From assembly GCF_000742135.1 (NCBI RefSeq), contig NZ_KN046818.1, positions 1,964,500 through 2,028,499 on the forward strand: 64,000 nt of DNA. Direction: 5' to 3'. The notes below the pieces were generated by a model. The model was given only the letters and a program-made list of their open reading frames with translations. It did not search any database and was not told the origin of the DNA. This document shows positions 54,748-63,930 of the stretch, in pieces (position 1 is the first letter of the stretch; every line of letters starts with the position of its first letter). The DNA comes from Klebsiella pneumoniae (lineage in GTDB: Bacteria; Pseudomonadota; Gammaproteobacteria; Enterobacterales; Enterobacteriaceae). A program made the position numbers and the translations under genes.

Positions 54748-55598
54748 GCCCCGCGCAGCAGCGTGGGCTGGCGCTGTGGGCCAGTCTGCTGAGTGCGCTG
54801 GTGTGCCTGCTATTTTTGCCGGTTCCCCGCTGGGGGGCGTGGCTCATTCTGCTGGTCACGCTGGCCCTGATCATCGGGATCTGGCGCATCGCCAGTCGTC
54901 GTACCGGACGTAACGTCGCATCAACCCTGGACCCTCTCCCGGAGGGCGCTTATCGCCAGCCGGTGGTCCTCGTTTGCGGCGACCTGCCGTGTGTCTGGCC
55001 GCCAGCGTCACCGGTGCGAGTCGTCAAACAGGGCTGCTGGATCCGCGTGGAAAAGACGGAGGAGCTGCAGCAGGTCGCGCGCCAGGTATTGAGCCAGCGG
55101 CCGGAATGGGGGCCTCAGCTGTCGGTGCTGCTCTGCGTCTGCCCGCAGCGGCATGCGCAAAGCGATGCGCTGACCAGCGCTCTGCTGGCCCTGCGCTGGC
55201 AACTCAGCCAGCTGCGTCAGCAGACGGGGTATGCCGTACCGCTGGCGCTGCAGGGGCAGGTGGGCAGCGCGATGAGTCGCGACCTGTTGTGGCAGGCGGC
55301 GATACCGGGTGAAGCGGTGAAAGTCTGGCAGCCCTCCTGCGCCCCCTGTTCCGTACCGGCCTGGGTACGCGCCGGCGGGGCGGCCGCGCTGGAGCAGCAG
55401 GTGCTGATGAACAGCCTGATGGGCTGGTCTGAACAGCACGTCCATGCCGTGTTGACGGAAGAGAATACCGACCTGCCGCCTCTGCCCCCTGCGGCCGTGC
55501 TGTGGGGCCTCGGGCCCTCGCTGCCCGGAAGTCTGGCATCGTCGGCCTGGACGACGTGGTTATCCCGACATAGCGGCCTGTCGCGGGTAGCTGGCTGA
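54744..55598 (+). CDS. N-terminal half of T6SS OmpA-family gene, cut by in-frame TGA
   Basis: The gene starts at an ATG overlapping the tssL stop and encodes 284 residues. Two hydrophobic segments at about residues 8-25 and 30-47 anchor a soluble region. At 55596-55598 a TGA ends the frame in G-stop-Q-P-D-E. The same frame continues for another 284 codons and ends in an OmpA/MotB domain. Read through, the gene would encode ~568 residues, the layout expected of T6SS OmpA-family proteins in Klebsiella. A single TGG-to-TGA change would explain it. The protein probably bound peptidoglycan for the membrane complex. Confidence 0.82.
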   Translation: MSPAQQRGLALWASLLSALVCLLFLPVPRWGAWLILLVTLALIIGIWRIASRRTGRNVASTLDPLPEGAYRQPVVLVCGDLPCVWPPASPVRVVKQGCWIRVEKTEELQQVARQVLSQRPEWGPQLSVLLCVCPQRHAQSDALTSALLALRWQLSQLRQQTGYAVPLALQGQVGSAMSRDLLWQAAIPGEAVKVWQPSCAPCSVPAWVRAGGAAALEQQVLMNSLMGWSEQHVHAVLTEENTDLPPLPPAAVLWGLGPSLPGSLASSAWTTWLSRHSGLSRVAG

Positions 55599-55634
55599 CA
55601 GCCAGATGAGAGCGACACCGGGGACGCTTCAGCT

Positions 55635-56450
55635 TTGCCGGAATTCATCCTGCCGCAGTTACCGGCGGGACGGGGACTCACGCCACGAGGCAGGGCCTGG
55701 CGCGCGGCGCTCGCGATTTTCACCCTCGCGGCTGTCGCCGCGCTGCTCAGCAGTGGCTGGAACAATCGACAACTGCTGCAGCGCGTGGGCGTCGATATTG
55801 CCCGTTATGAGCGGATTGCGATGGATGATTATCGACCAAAAGCCAGCGCTGTCAGGGTGCTGCGTGAAGATGCCGCGCTGCTCGATAGCTGGGCGCGTAA
55901 CGGCGTCCCGCTGCGCCTGAGTCTGGGCTTGTATCACGGGGAGCAGATTCGCCTGCCGTTGCTGGAGGCGATTCGCGGTTACGTGCCGCCTCCGCCTCCG
56001 CCCGGGCCGGTGCAGCGCGTCGCGCCGAACGTCATCCGCCTTGACAGCATGTCGCTATTCGATACCGGGAAATGGGTACTGAAGCCTGGTTCGACAAAGC
56101 GGCTGGTCAGCTCGCTGATGGACATTAAGGCCAGGCCCGGGTGGCTGATCGTGGTGGCGGGTCACACCGACAGCGTGGGTGAGGAAAAAGCCAACCAGCT
56201 ATTGTCGCTGAAACGTGCGGAATCGGTCCGCGATTGGATGCGCGATACCGGCGACGTGCCGGACAGCTGCTTTGCCGTTCAGGGCTATGGCGAAAGCCGA
56301 CCAATTGCAACAAACGATACGCCGGAAGGCCGTGCGCTGAACCGTCGTGTCGAAATCAGTCTGGTGCCGCAGGTAGACGCCTGCCGGTTACCGGACCAAC
56401 CCTCTGCGTCATCCCAGGATGATGGCGCTTCACTACACAATGGAGAGTAA
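55635..56450 (+). CDS. C-terminal OmpA-domain half of the split T6SS gene
   Basis: This continues the frame of the preceding gene after its TGA. The only nearby start, TTG at 55635, has no ribosome site, so separate translation is doubtful. One hydrophobic segment (A-L-A-I-F-T-L-A-A-V-A) and a proline-rich linker (V-P-P-P-P-P-P-G) precede the peptidoglycan-binding OmpA/MotB domain. That domain contains V-V-A-G-H-T-D-S-V-G, L-S-L-K-R-A-E-S-V and L-N-R-R-V-E-I-S. Without the N-terminal half this domain would not be coupled to the membrane complex. Confidence 0.75.
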   Translation: MPEFILPQLPAGRGLTPRGRAWRAALAIFTLAAVAALLSSGWNNRQLLQRVGVDIARYERIAMDDYRPKASAVRVLREDAALLDSWARNGVPLRLSLGLYHGEQIRLPLLEAIRGYVPPPPPPGPVQRVAPNVIRLDSMSLFDTGKWVLKPGSTKRLVSSLMDIKARPGWLIVVAGHTDSVGEEKANQLLSLKRAESVRDWMRDTGDVPDSCFAVQGYGESRPIATNDTPEGRALNRRVEISLVPQVDACRLPDQPSASSQDDGASLHNGE

Positions 56451-56454
56451 TTCC

Positions 56455-56946
56455 ATGGCAATTCCTGTTTATCTTTGGCTGAAAGACGACGGCGGCGCGG
56501 ACATTAAAGGGTCTGTCGACGTTCAGGATCGTGAAGGCAGTATCGAAGTGGTGGCTCAGGAGCATAACCTGTACATCCCGACCGATAACAACACCGGCAA
56601 ACTGACCGGCACGCGTATTCATACGCCGTTCCTGTTCACCAAGGAGATCGACTCCTCCAGCCCCTACCTGTACAAGGCAGTGACCACCGGCCAGACCCTG
56701 AAATCCGCTGAGTTCAAGTGGTACCGAATCAACGATGCCGGCCAGGAAGTGGAGTATTTCAATACCAAACTTGAGAACGTCAAGGTGGTGAAAGTGAATC
56801 CCCTGATGCACGACATCAAAAACCCCGCCTACGAGAAGCACAACCATCTGGAACAGATTGAGCTGCGCTACGAGAAGATCACCTGGACCTATAAAGACGG
56901 CAACATCATTCACTCCGATAGCTGGAACGAACGCGCCACCGCGTAA
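56455..56946 (+). CDS. hcp: T6SS tube protein Hcp
   Basis: This 163-residue Hcp1-type protein stacks as hexameric rings to form the inner tube and is secreted. Family markers are the start M-A-I-P-V-Y-L-W, then T-G-T-R-I-H-T-P and the W-Y-R-I-N-D-A-G-Q-E-V strand. GGAGAG lies 7 bases before the ATG, inside the end of the OmpA-domain gene. A strong terminator follows, which suits high-level expression of this gene. Confidence 0.95.
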   Translation: MAIPVYLWLKDDGGADIKGSVDVQDREGSIEVVAQEHNLYIPTDNNTGKLTGTRIHTPFLFTKEIDSSSPYLYKAVTTGQTLKSAEFKWYRINDAGQEVEYFNTKLENVKVVKVNPLMHDIKNPAYEKHNHLEQIELRYEKITWTYKDGNIIHSDSWNERATA

Positions 56947-57048
56947 TTGCCCGTCATATTTCGCGCCGCTGGCGCGCAGGCGACGTTCGCTCATCCCGGC
57001 CGCATCGTTATCTCTGCGGCCGGGGATTATTGCGGGCGATCGCCTGAT

Positions 57049-57079
57049 GCGGGCAGCGTTTCTCTGCCCGCCGTTTTTT
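57049..57079 (+). terminator. Rho-independent terminator after hcp
   Basis: An 8-bp stem (GCGGGCAG with CTGCCCGC) and 7-base loop is followed by CGTTTTTT. A second stem TTTGCTGAG (57077-57085) with CTCAGCAAA (57103-57111) overlaps the T run and could pair instead. A further 9-bp GC stem lies at 56995-57024. This 264-base gap is the only long one inside the T6SS operon. Confidence 0.8.
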
Positions 57080-57210
57080 GCTGAGCGCCTGAGATACGGG
57101 TTCTCAGCAAAGAAAAACACAATCTGTCTGCCTGACCTTGTGCGCTTGGGGTTCCTGTTCAGGAACAGCGACGGGCGGTAGCGTGTCCGGAAACAATAAG
57201 AGAGGATCTC

Positions 57211-59865
57211 ATGGAAAATCCAGCCAGCCTGTTACGCCGTCTTAATCCCTGCTGTGCCCGCGCAATGGAGGGGGCGGCCTCCCTGTGCCAGACCCGGGCG
57301 CATGCCGAGATCCTGCCCGAGCACTGGCTGCTTAAGCTGCTGGAACAGGGGGAAGGCGATCTGACGGTGCTGGCGCGGCGCTATGAATGGGATATGGATG
57401 CGCTGTGGCAGGATCTGCTGAACTGGCTGGATAAACAGCCGCGCTCGGTACGTCATCGTCCCCAGCTCTCTGACCATACCCTGAGGCTGATGCAGGAGGC
57501 CTGGCTGATTGCCTCGCTCAGCGGCGAAGCGCAGATCCGCAGTGTTCACCTGCTGATGGCGCTGGTTGAAAAACAGAATCTGATCCAGTGCGATGGCCTG
57601 TGGCCGCTGTTAACGCTGGGCCAGCGTCAGCTGGAACGCCTGCGCCCCTTGCTGGATGCCCAGTCCGACGAACGTCCGCCAGCGCAGCAGGAAGCGGCGC
57701 TGGCGCAGCCCCATGGCGGGGACGTGGAATTTGTGGGGCGTCCTGCGGGCAGCGAACTGAATGCGGATGGGCTCAATCCGGCGCTGCAGAACGCGCTGGA
57801 CAAATTCACTCTCGACGTCACCGCCAAAGCCAGAGACGGCCAGATTGACCCGGTGTTCGGACGCGACACGGAAATCCGCCAGATGGTGGATATTCTCTCC
57901 CGTCGACGTAAAAACAACCCGATCCTCGTCGGTGAGCCGGGCGTGGGCAAGACCGCTCTGGTGGAAGGCCTGGCGCTGCGCATTGCCGAAGGCAACGTCC
58001 CCGACGCGCTGAAGCCAGTGTCGGTGCGCACCCTTGACCTCGGTCTGCTGCAGGCCGGCGCCGGGGTCAAAGGCGAGTTCGAGCAGCGGCTGAAAAATAT
58101 CATTGAGGCGGTACAGCAGTCGCCTTCGCCGGTGCTGCTGTTTATCGACGAGGCGCACACGATCATCGGCGCGGGTAATCAGGCGGGCGGCGCGGATGCC
58201 GCCAACCTGCTGAAGCCGGCGCTGGCCCGGGGCGAACTGCGGACCATCGCCGCCACCACCTGGTCTGAATACAAGCAGTACTTCGAGCGCGACGCCGCGC
58301 TGGAGCGCCGCTTTCAGATGGTCAAGGTGGATGAGCCGGACGACGACACCGCCTGCCTGATGCTGCGCGGCCTGAAGTCCCGCTATGCCGACCACCACGG
58401 CGTGCATATCACGGATGATGCGGTGCGCGCCGCCGTGACGCTGTCACGACGCTATCTCACCGGTCGCCAGCTGCCGGACAAGGCAGTGGATTTACTCGAC
58501 ACCGCTTCCGCCCGCCTGCGTATGAGTTTGGATACCGTGCCTGAGCCGCTGACCCGCATGAAGGCGCAGCTCACCGCGCTGGCAATGGAGAAGCAGGCGC
58601 TGCTGGAAGATATTGCGCTGGGCAACAGCGCCCGCGGCGATCGGCTGGCGGCCATTGAGCAGGAGGAGATCCGCCTTATTCTGGCGCTGGATACCCTTGA
58701 AACTCAGTATGGTCAGGAGCTGCAGCTGACGGAAGCGCTGCTCGCCTGTCGCCGCGATATCTCCCGCCAGGCGGAAATTAGCGATCTTCAAACCGCGCTT
58801 ATCGCCGTCCAGCAGGGCAATCCGCTGCTCGGGCTGGACGTCGACGTCCGCACCGTGGCGACGGTGATTGCCGACTGGACCGGCGTGCCGCTCTCCTCGC
58901 TAATGAAAGATGAGCAGACGGAGCTGCTGAGCCTGGAAGAGAGTCTCGGCAAACGGGTGGTTGGCCAGGAGGCGGCCCTGAGCGCTATTGCCCGGCGCCT
59001 GCGCGCCGCGAAAACCGGCCTGACGCCGGAGAACGGTCCGCAGGGGGTGTTCCTGCTGGTCGGGCCGAGCGGCACCGGCAAAACGGAAACGGCGCTCGCC
59101 CTGGCCGATGCGCTGTTCGGCGGCGAGAAAGCGCTGATCACCATCAATCTCTCCGAGTACCAGGAGCCGCACACTGTCAGCCAGCTGAAGGGTTCTCCGC
59201 CGGGCTACGTCGGCTACGGCCAGGGCGGGATCCTGACCGAGGCGGTGCGCAAACGCCCCTACAGCGTGGTGCTGCTCGATGAGGTGGAAAAGGCCCATCG
59301 CGATGTGATGAACCTGTTCTACCAGGTCTTCGACCGGGGGGTAATGCGCGACGGCGAGGGGCGTGAAATCGACTTTCGCAACACCGTGATCCTGATGACC
59401 GCCAACCTCGGAAGCGACCTCCTGATGCAGTTGCTGGATGAACAGCCGGAGGCCAGCGAATCAGACCTGCACGAGCTGCTGCGCCCGGTGCTGCGCGGCC
59501 ACTTCCAGCCGGCGCTGCTGGCCCGCTTCCAGACGGTGATTTACCGTCCGCTGCCGGCGGGAGCGCTGCGCGCCATTGTCGGCATGAAGCTCGGGCAGGT
59601 AAGTCAGCGTCTGGCTTGCCATTACGGAATCACCACCACCCTCAGCGAGAGCCTGTTCGACGCGCTGACCGAGGCCTGCCTGCTGCCGGATACCGGCGCC
59701 CGTAACGTCGACAGTCTGCTCAATCAGCAGATCCTGCCGGCACTGAGTCAGCAGCTATTGAGCCATATGGCGGCGGGGCAGAAACCGCGCCAGGTGACGC
59801 TGGGGTATCACGAAGAGGAAGGCGTCGTGATGGCGTTTGACGAGGGGACAATATCCGATGAGTAG
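57211..59865 (+). CDS. clpV: T6SS ATPase ClpV (TssH)
   Basis: This 884-residue AAA+ unfoldase of the ClpB/Hsp100 group disassembles contracted sheath. The N-domain spans about residues 1-160. The first AAA module has Walker A G-E-P-G-V-G-K-T near 243-250, with the D-E-A-H Walker B. The second has G-P-S-G-T-G-K-T near 617-624 and L-L-D-E-V-E-K-A-H. It overlaps vgrG by 8 bases. Intact as read. Confidence 0.95.
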   Translation: MENPASLLRRLNPCCARAMEGAASLCQTRAHAEILPEHWLLKLLEQGEGDLTVLARRYEWDMDALWQDLLNWLDKQPRSVRHRPQLSDHTLRLMQEAWLIASLSGEAQIRSVHLLMALVEKQNLIQCDGLWPLLTLGQRQLERLRPLLDAQSDERPPAQQEAALAQPHGGDVEFVGRPAGSELNADGLNPALQNALDKFTLDVTAKARDGQIDPVFGRDTEIRQMVDILSRRRKNNPILVGEPGVGKTALVEGLALRIAEGNVPDALKPVSVRTLDLGLLQAGAGVKGEFEQRLKNIIEAVQQSPSPVLLFIDEAHTIIGAGNQAGGADAANLLKPALARGELRTIAATTWSEYKQYFERDAALERRFQMVKVDEPDDDTACLMLRGLKSRYADHHGVHITDDAVRAAVTLSRRYLTGRQLPDKAVDLLDTASARLRMSLDTVPEPLTRMKAQLTALAMEKQALLEDIALGNSARGDRLAAIEQEEIRLILALDTLETQYGQELQLTEALLACRRDISRQAEISDLQTALIAVQQGNPLLGLDVDVRTVATVIADWTGVPLSSLMKDEQTELLSLEESLGKRVVGQEAALSAIARRLRAAKTGLTPENGPQGVFLLVGPSGTGKTETALALADALFGGEKALITINLSEYQEPHTVSQLKGSPPGYVGYGQGGILTEAVRKRPYSVVLLDEVEKAHRDVMNLFYQVFDRGVMRDGEGREIDFRNTVILMTANLGSDLLMQLLDEQPEASESDLHELLRPVLRGHFQPALLARFQTVIYRPLPAGALRAIVGMKLGQVSQRLACHYGITTTLSESLFDALTEACLLPDTGARNVDSLLNQQILPALSQQLLSHMAAGQKPRQVTLGYHEEEGVVMAFDEGTISDE

Positions 59866-62236
59866 CGTGAAATCGTTGTTGTTCAGCCATAACCACCACC
59901 TGCTTTCGGTGAAGGGATGTGAAGCCGGGCTTGATGTGCTGGCCTTCGAGGGCGATGAAGCCCTGAGCCAGCCGTTCCGCTACCGTATTGAATTCACCAG
60001 CGCAGACCATGCCATCAGCAAAGAGATGATGCTGATGAAGGCAGCCTCCCTGACGCTGCAGGCGCCGGTGGCTCAGGGCTTCGGCATCAATGTTCAGCAA
60101 TCCGTGCGGGTTATCCAGGGCGTGGTGACGGGGTTTGAACGGCTCAGTACCTCCAGGGATGAAACGCACTACGCGCTGACGCTTCAGCCGCGCCTGGCGC
60201 TGCTTAACCGCTCGCACCAGAACGCCATTTACCAGGACCAGTCCGTTCCGCAGATTGTGGAAAAAATCCTCCGCGAGCGCCACGGCCTGCGCGGTCAGGA
60301 TTTTCTGTTCTCGCTGACAAAAACGTATCCGCGCCGCGAGCAGGTGATGCAGTACGGCGAGGATGACCTGCGCTTTATCACCCGGCTGCTGGGTGAGGTG
60401 GGGATCTGGTTTCGCTTTACCGCCGACACGCGGCTGCACATCGACGTCGCTGAGTTCTGCGACAGTCAGCAGGGCTATGAGAAGGGGCTGACGTTGCCTT
60501 CGGTTCCGCCGTCAGGGCAGCAGTCGGCCGGGGTGGACGCGGTGTGGGAGATGGCATGCCGCCACCGCGTCGTGGAGCAGCAGGTCAGTACCCGCGACTA
60601 CAACTACCGCGAGGCGACGGCGGACATGAACGCGCAGGTGGATGTCACCCGCGGGGAGACCCCCACCTTTGGTGAGGCTTACCACTGGGGAGATAACTAC
60701 CTGACCGCGGGGAATGCCCATGACCGCCATCCGGCGCCGGAGCCCGGGGCATTTTACGCCCGGCTTCGGCATGAGCGTTATCTTAACGGCCAGACCCGGA
60801 TGCAGGCCACCACCAGCTGCCCGACGCTCTGCCCGGGACAGGTGCTGAAGGTCACCGGCGGAGAGGAGGTGGCCGGGGAGTTTGCTGATGGCGTGCTCAT
60901 CACGGCGATGCACAGCCACGCCCGGCGCGATGCCGACTTTGCGGTGGAGTTTGCCGGCATACCGGACAGCCCGGACGTCGGCTACCGGCCTGAGCCCGGC
61001 GCGCGTCCGGTGATGGCCGGGACGCTGCCGGCCCGCGTGACCAGCACCCGGGAAAACGACACCTACGGGCATATCGACAAACACGGACGCTACCGGGTGA
61101 ATATGTTGTTTGATCGGGCGCGCTGGGAAACCGGGTTCGAGAGCCTGTGGGTCCGTCAGTCGCGGCCGTATGCCGGAGACACTTACGGCCTGCACCTGCC
61201 GCTGCTGGCGGGGACGGAGGTGGCGATTGGCTTTGAGGATGGTAACCCCGACCGGCCGTATATCGCGGGCGTGCTGCACGACTCGGCGCACGGCGACCAC
61301 GTCACCATTCGCAATGACAAACGTAACGTCCTGCGCACCCCGGCCAACAACAAAATCCGCCTCGACGATGAGCGCGGGAAAGAACATATCAAGGTCAGCA
61401 CGGAGTACGGCGGTAAAAGCCAGCTCAATCTCGGGCATCTGGTGGATGCTGAAAAGCAGCCGCGCGGCGAAGGCTTTGAGCTGAGAACCGACAGTTGGGG
61501 AGCTATCCGGGCACAGAAGGGTATTTTTATCAGCGCGGACGGACAGGTGCAGGCTCAGGGGCAGGTGCTGGCGATGGAGCCGGCGGTCAGTTTGCTGAAA
61601 GGTGCGGTGAATCAGGTCACGGAATGGGGAAGCATTACGCAAACCCATCATAATGTTATCCCAGACACCGGCCCATTAAGCGCACTGACCACAGGCGCCA
61701 GCGATCTTAAACAGCCGACATTGCTGATGTCGGCCCCGCAGGGGATTGCCGCAGTCACGCCGGAAACAACCCTCCTGCACAGCGGTAACGGGCTGTATCT
61801 GCAGAGCCTGGGAGAGGTCAACATCACCACGGCACAGCGCTGTTCTCTGAATGCCAGCCAGGCTATTTCACTGCTGGCGCAACAGGAGGGGATGAGGCTG
61901 GTCTCCGCCAAAGGTCCGCTGCAAGTAGAGTCGCACGGCGATATTCTATCGCTGACCGCGCTAAAAGATATCACCGTCCAGTCAACCCAGGGGCATCTGC
62001 AGTTGACGGCTAAAAATGGCATCACCCTGGGTTGCGGCGGCGCATATATCCGTCTTACCCCGCAGGGAGAGGTACAGATCCACGGACCGGGGGTGATTAG
62101 CCTTAAGGGGCAGCATGATTTGCAGGGGCCGGTCAGCGAGGAGTTTCCCTTGCCTGAGCTACCGGCATCGGTGTGTAAAGAGTGCCTTAAAAAAGCCCAG
62201 GCGCTGGCGCAGGGCTTCGTGCCGCGGGAGGCATAG
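59858..62236 (+). CDS. vgrG: T6SS spike protein VgrG (TssI)
   Basis: This 792-residue VgrG has gp27-like N-terminal and gp5-like domains (A-V-S/R-N-D-x-Y-G-H and the W-V-R-Q-S region near 430) and a DUF2345-type beta-helix to about residue 750. The short tail C-K-E-C-L-K-K-A-Q-A-L carries no obvious toxin domain, so an effector must ride on it separately. The ATG at 59858 overlaps clpV. Confidence 0.94.
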   Translation: MSSVKSLLFSHNHHLLSVKGCEAGLDVLAFEGDEALSQPFRYRIEFTSADHAISKEMMLMKAASLTLQAPVAQGFGINVQQSVRVIQGVVTGFERLSTSRDETHYALTLQPRLALLNRSHQNAIYQDQSVPQIVEKILRERHGLRGQDFLFSLTKTYPRREQVMQYGEDDLRFITRLLGEVGIWFRFTADTRLHIDVAEFCDSQQGYEKGLTLPSVPPSGQQSAGVDAVWEMACRHRVVEQQVSTRDYNYREATADMNAQVDVTRGETPTFGEAYHWGDNYLTAGNAHDRHPAPEPGAFYARLRHERYLNGQTRMQATTSCPTLCPGQVLKVTGGEEVAGEFADGVLITAMHSHARRDADFAVEFAGIPDSPDVGYRPEPGARPVMAGTLPARVTSTRENDTYGHIDKHGRYRVNMLFDRARWETGFESLWVRQSRPYAGDTYGLHLPLLAGTEVAIGFEDGNPDRPYIAGVLHDSAHGDHVTIRNDKRNVLRTPANNKIRLDDERGKEHIKVSTEYGGKSQLNLGHLVDAEKQPRGEGFELRTDSWGAIRAQKGIFISADGQVQAQGQVLAMEPAVSLLKGAVNQVTEWGSITQTHHNVIPDTGPLSALTTGASDLKQPTLLMSAPQGIAAVTPETTLLHSGNGLYLQSLGEVNITTAQRCSLNASQAISLLAQQEGMRLVSAKGPLQVESHGDILSLTALKDITVQSTQGHLQLTAKNGITLGCGGAYIRLTPQGEVQIHGPGVISLKGQHDLQGPVSEEFPLPELPASVCKECLKKAQALAQGFVPREA

Positions 62237-63016
62237 ATGACCAGACAATGGATTGAGGAGGTCGCCGGAACCTGTCGGGCTTTCGGAACGGATTATCTGC
62301 ATGTCATTATCGATCAGGCGGGGGTGGATTTTTCCGTTATTCCGGCGCTGAATTCGCTGTCAGTTGAGTGGCAGTCGCTTTTTCATGGACTTCCGGAAGC
62401 ATTTATTGTCGATGATGCTCCGCTGGTGGCGCGCTTTACGCTTGATGATCTTGAGCAAATGCGCTGGTTACAGGATATCAGCCAGCAACTTGCCATCCAG
62501 GCGCCGCTGCTCCTGTTCTGCACATATTGGCCCTTTTCGGCGCTAGCGAACTGGCTCACGCAGTGTATGGATATTCTGCAGGAAGGGCGCAGCGGAATTT
62601 TACGCTTTTACGATACCCGGGTATTTCCGCTGTTGTTTACGCACATTCTCAGTGACGAGCAGCAAGAGCCATTGATGCGTCCGGCCCTGTTTTGGGCGTG
62701 GCAGGATCTTGACGGCCAGGCGAAAGGCATCAAGGGCAGTGGTCTCCCGCCGGAACGCGATGAAAAGGCGCCAAAAATAGAACTCAGCGATCTCCAGCTT
62801 GAGCATCTGATGTGTATCAGCGATGTCATCGTCATGTTGTCGCACTGTGCTCCGCCTGCGGGCATGTTTGACTCAAGACAGTCACTGTTTTCGGCCTGTT
62901 ACCAGGGCATGGTGGAGGCGACACGCCAGGGTCTTCTTCTGGATGACGCTCGTGAAGACTGGGTAATGAAGAAGTGGCTTGCCGACGTAAAAACCAGTGA
63001 GAGACCTTCAGAATGA
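62237..63016 (+). CDS. DUF4123 T6SS effector adaptor
   Basis: This 259-residue protein of the DUF4123 adaptor/chaperone family starts directly at the vgrG stop. Features are the N-terminal Y-L-H-V-I-I-D-Q-A and W-P-F-S-A-L-A-N-W-L, then F-Y-D-T-R-V-F-P-L-L. Such adaptors load an effector on VgrG, and the effector gene normally follows. Here no effector gene follows; two lipoprotein genes do. Confidence 0.85.
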   Translation: MTRQWIEEVAGTCRAFGTDYLHVIIDQAGVDFSVIPALNSLSVEWQSLFHGLPEAFIVDDAPLVARFTLDDLEQMRWLQDISQQLAIQAPLLLFCTYWPFSALANWLTQCMDILQEGRSGILRFYDTRVFPLLFTHILSDEQQEPLMRPALFWAWQDLDGQAKGIKGSGLPPERDEKAPKIELSDLQLEHLMCISDVIVMLSHCAPPAGMFDSRQSLFSACYQGMVEATRQGLLLDDAREDWVMKKWLADVKTSERPSE

Positions 63017-63079
63017 AAAGCCTGGTCTGGCTGAGTACACCCCTCTCTTCATTACCCTCAAACCGACAGGGAGAGTCCA

Positions 63080-63673
63080 ATGAAATCTGCATTAATCAGC
63101 CCGCTGCTGGCGGGGCTGCTGCTGTTAACCGGCTGCGCACAGCCAGCCGCACAGGCCGGAGGCGGCGGTGGCGGCACCATTGACGCCATCAACCACACAA
63201 AATGGGCGATCAACCACTTCAGTGTCAATGGCCAGTCGGGCATCGACATTATAGGTCCGTTCCAGGGGGGCGGTGGCGGCTGCTGCTTCAGCGTACCCGC
63301 CCGCTGGACGCCGGGTATGACGGTGCGCGTTGACTGGGAAAGTGGAGTCGCATTTGCCAGAGACATTCCTGAAATTCCTGAACCTGCTTATCCGAATTAT
63401 AAAGGGCAGGATAATAAAGTCTGGACCGAAGAAATAGCAGAATATAACCAACAAAAAAGAGTTTGGTATAAAAAAATCAAAGCACTAAAACGTCAGCACA
63501 GCAAAACCGTCCCGCTGCCCGACTATAACGGCCAGGATGTGTGCGGCATTACGGTGCACTTTTTACCCTGCGATGACGTGAAGGTGACCACCAGCTGTTA
63601 CACCTACGGCAGTCCGTCCTACCCGATAAAAGAGCCTGTCAGGATGAAGGAGCCCGCCGTATGTCCGAAGTAG
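63080..63673 (+). CDS. DUF3304-like lipoprotein, probable T6SS immunity protein
   Basis: This 197-residue lipoprotein has a signal ending in the lipobox L-L-T-G-C with Cys 19. A glycine-rich stretch and the conserved I-N-H-T-K-W-A-I-N-H-F-S-V-N-G follow, typical of DUF3304 proteins found beside T6SS phospholipase effectors. Periplasmic or outer-membrane immunity is inferred from such contexts. Two Cys-rich segments (G-G-C-C-F-S and T-T-S-C-Y-T) might form disulphides. A second copy lies 661 bases downstream. Confidence 0.75.
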   Translation: MKSALISPLLAGLLLLTGCAQPAAQAGGGGGGTIDAINHTKWAINHFSVNGQSGIDIIGPFQGGGGGCCFSVPARWTPGMTVRVDWESGVAFARDIPEIPEPAYPNYKGQDNKVWTEEIAEYNQQKRVWYKKIKALKRQHSKTVPLPDYNGQDVCGITVHFLPCDDVKVTTSCYTYGSPSYPIKEPVRMKEPAVCPK

Positions 63674-63707
63674 CACGCCTTCGTTTCCCCGGGGTGACAT
63701 CACCATC

Positions 63708-63930
63708 CCTTCATTACCCTCACCCGACAGGGAGAGTCCGATGAAATCTGCATTAATCAGCCCGCTGCTGGCGGGGCTGCTGCTGTTAACCGGCTGTGCA
63801 CAGCCAGCCGCACAGGCCGGAGGCGGCGGTGGCGGCACAATAAAAGCCATCAACCACACAAAATGGGCGATCAACCACTTCAGTGTCAACGGCCAGTCGG
63901 GCATCGATTCAATAGGCCCGTTTCAGGGGG
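63708..63930. repeat. Second copy of a direct repeat with 63047-63265
   Basis: This stretch repeats 63047-63265 with few differences. It includes the upstream TTCATTACCCTCA, ACAGGGAGAGTCC before the start codon, the lipoprotein signal and the I-N-H-T-K-W domain. The copies differ at D/K after G-T-I and I-I/S-I near the end. A tandem duplication is the simplest origin. Confidence 0.8.
63741..63930 (+). pseudogene. Second DUF3304-like lipoprotein, truncated by an insertion sequence
   Basis: This duplicate of the preceding lipoprotein keeps the signal, lipobox Cys 19 and the first ~63 residues, ending at F-Q-G. From 63931 the sequence is IS3-family DNA. The open frame runs on to V-D-C-T-P-K-V-G-H-P and a stop inside the element. 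The remainder of the gene, if still present, lies past the IS, outside the window. Confidence 0.75.
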
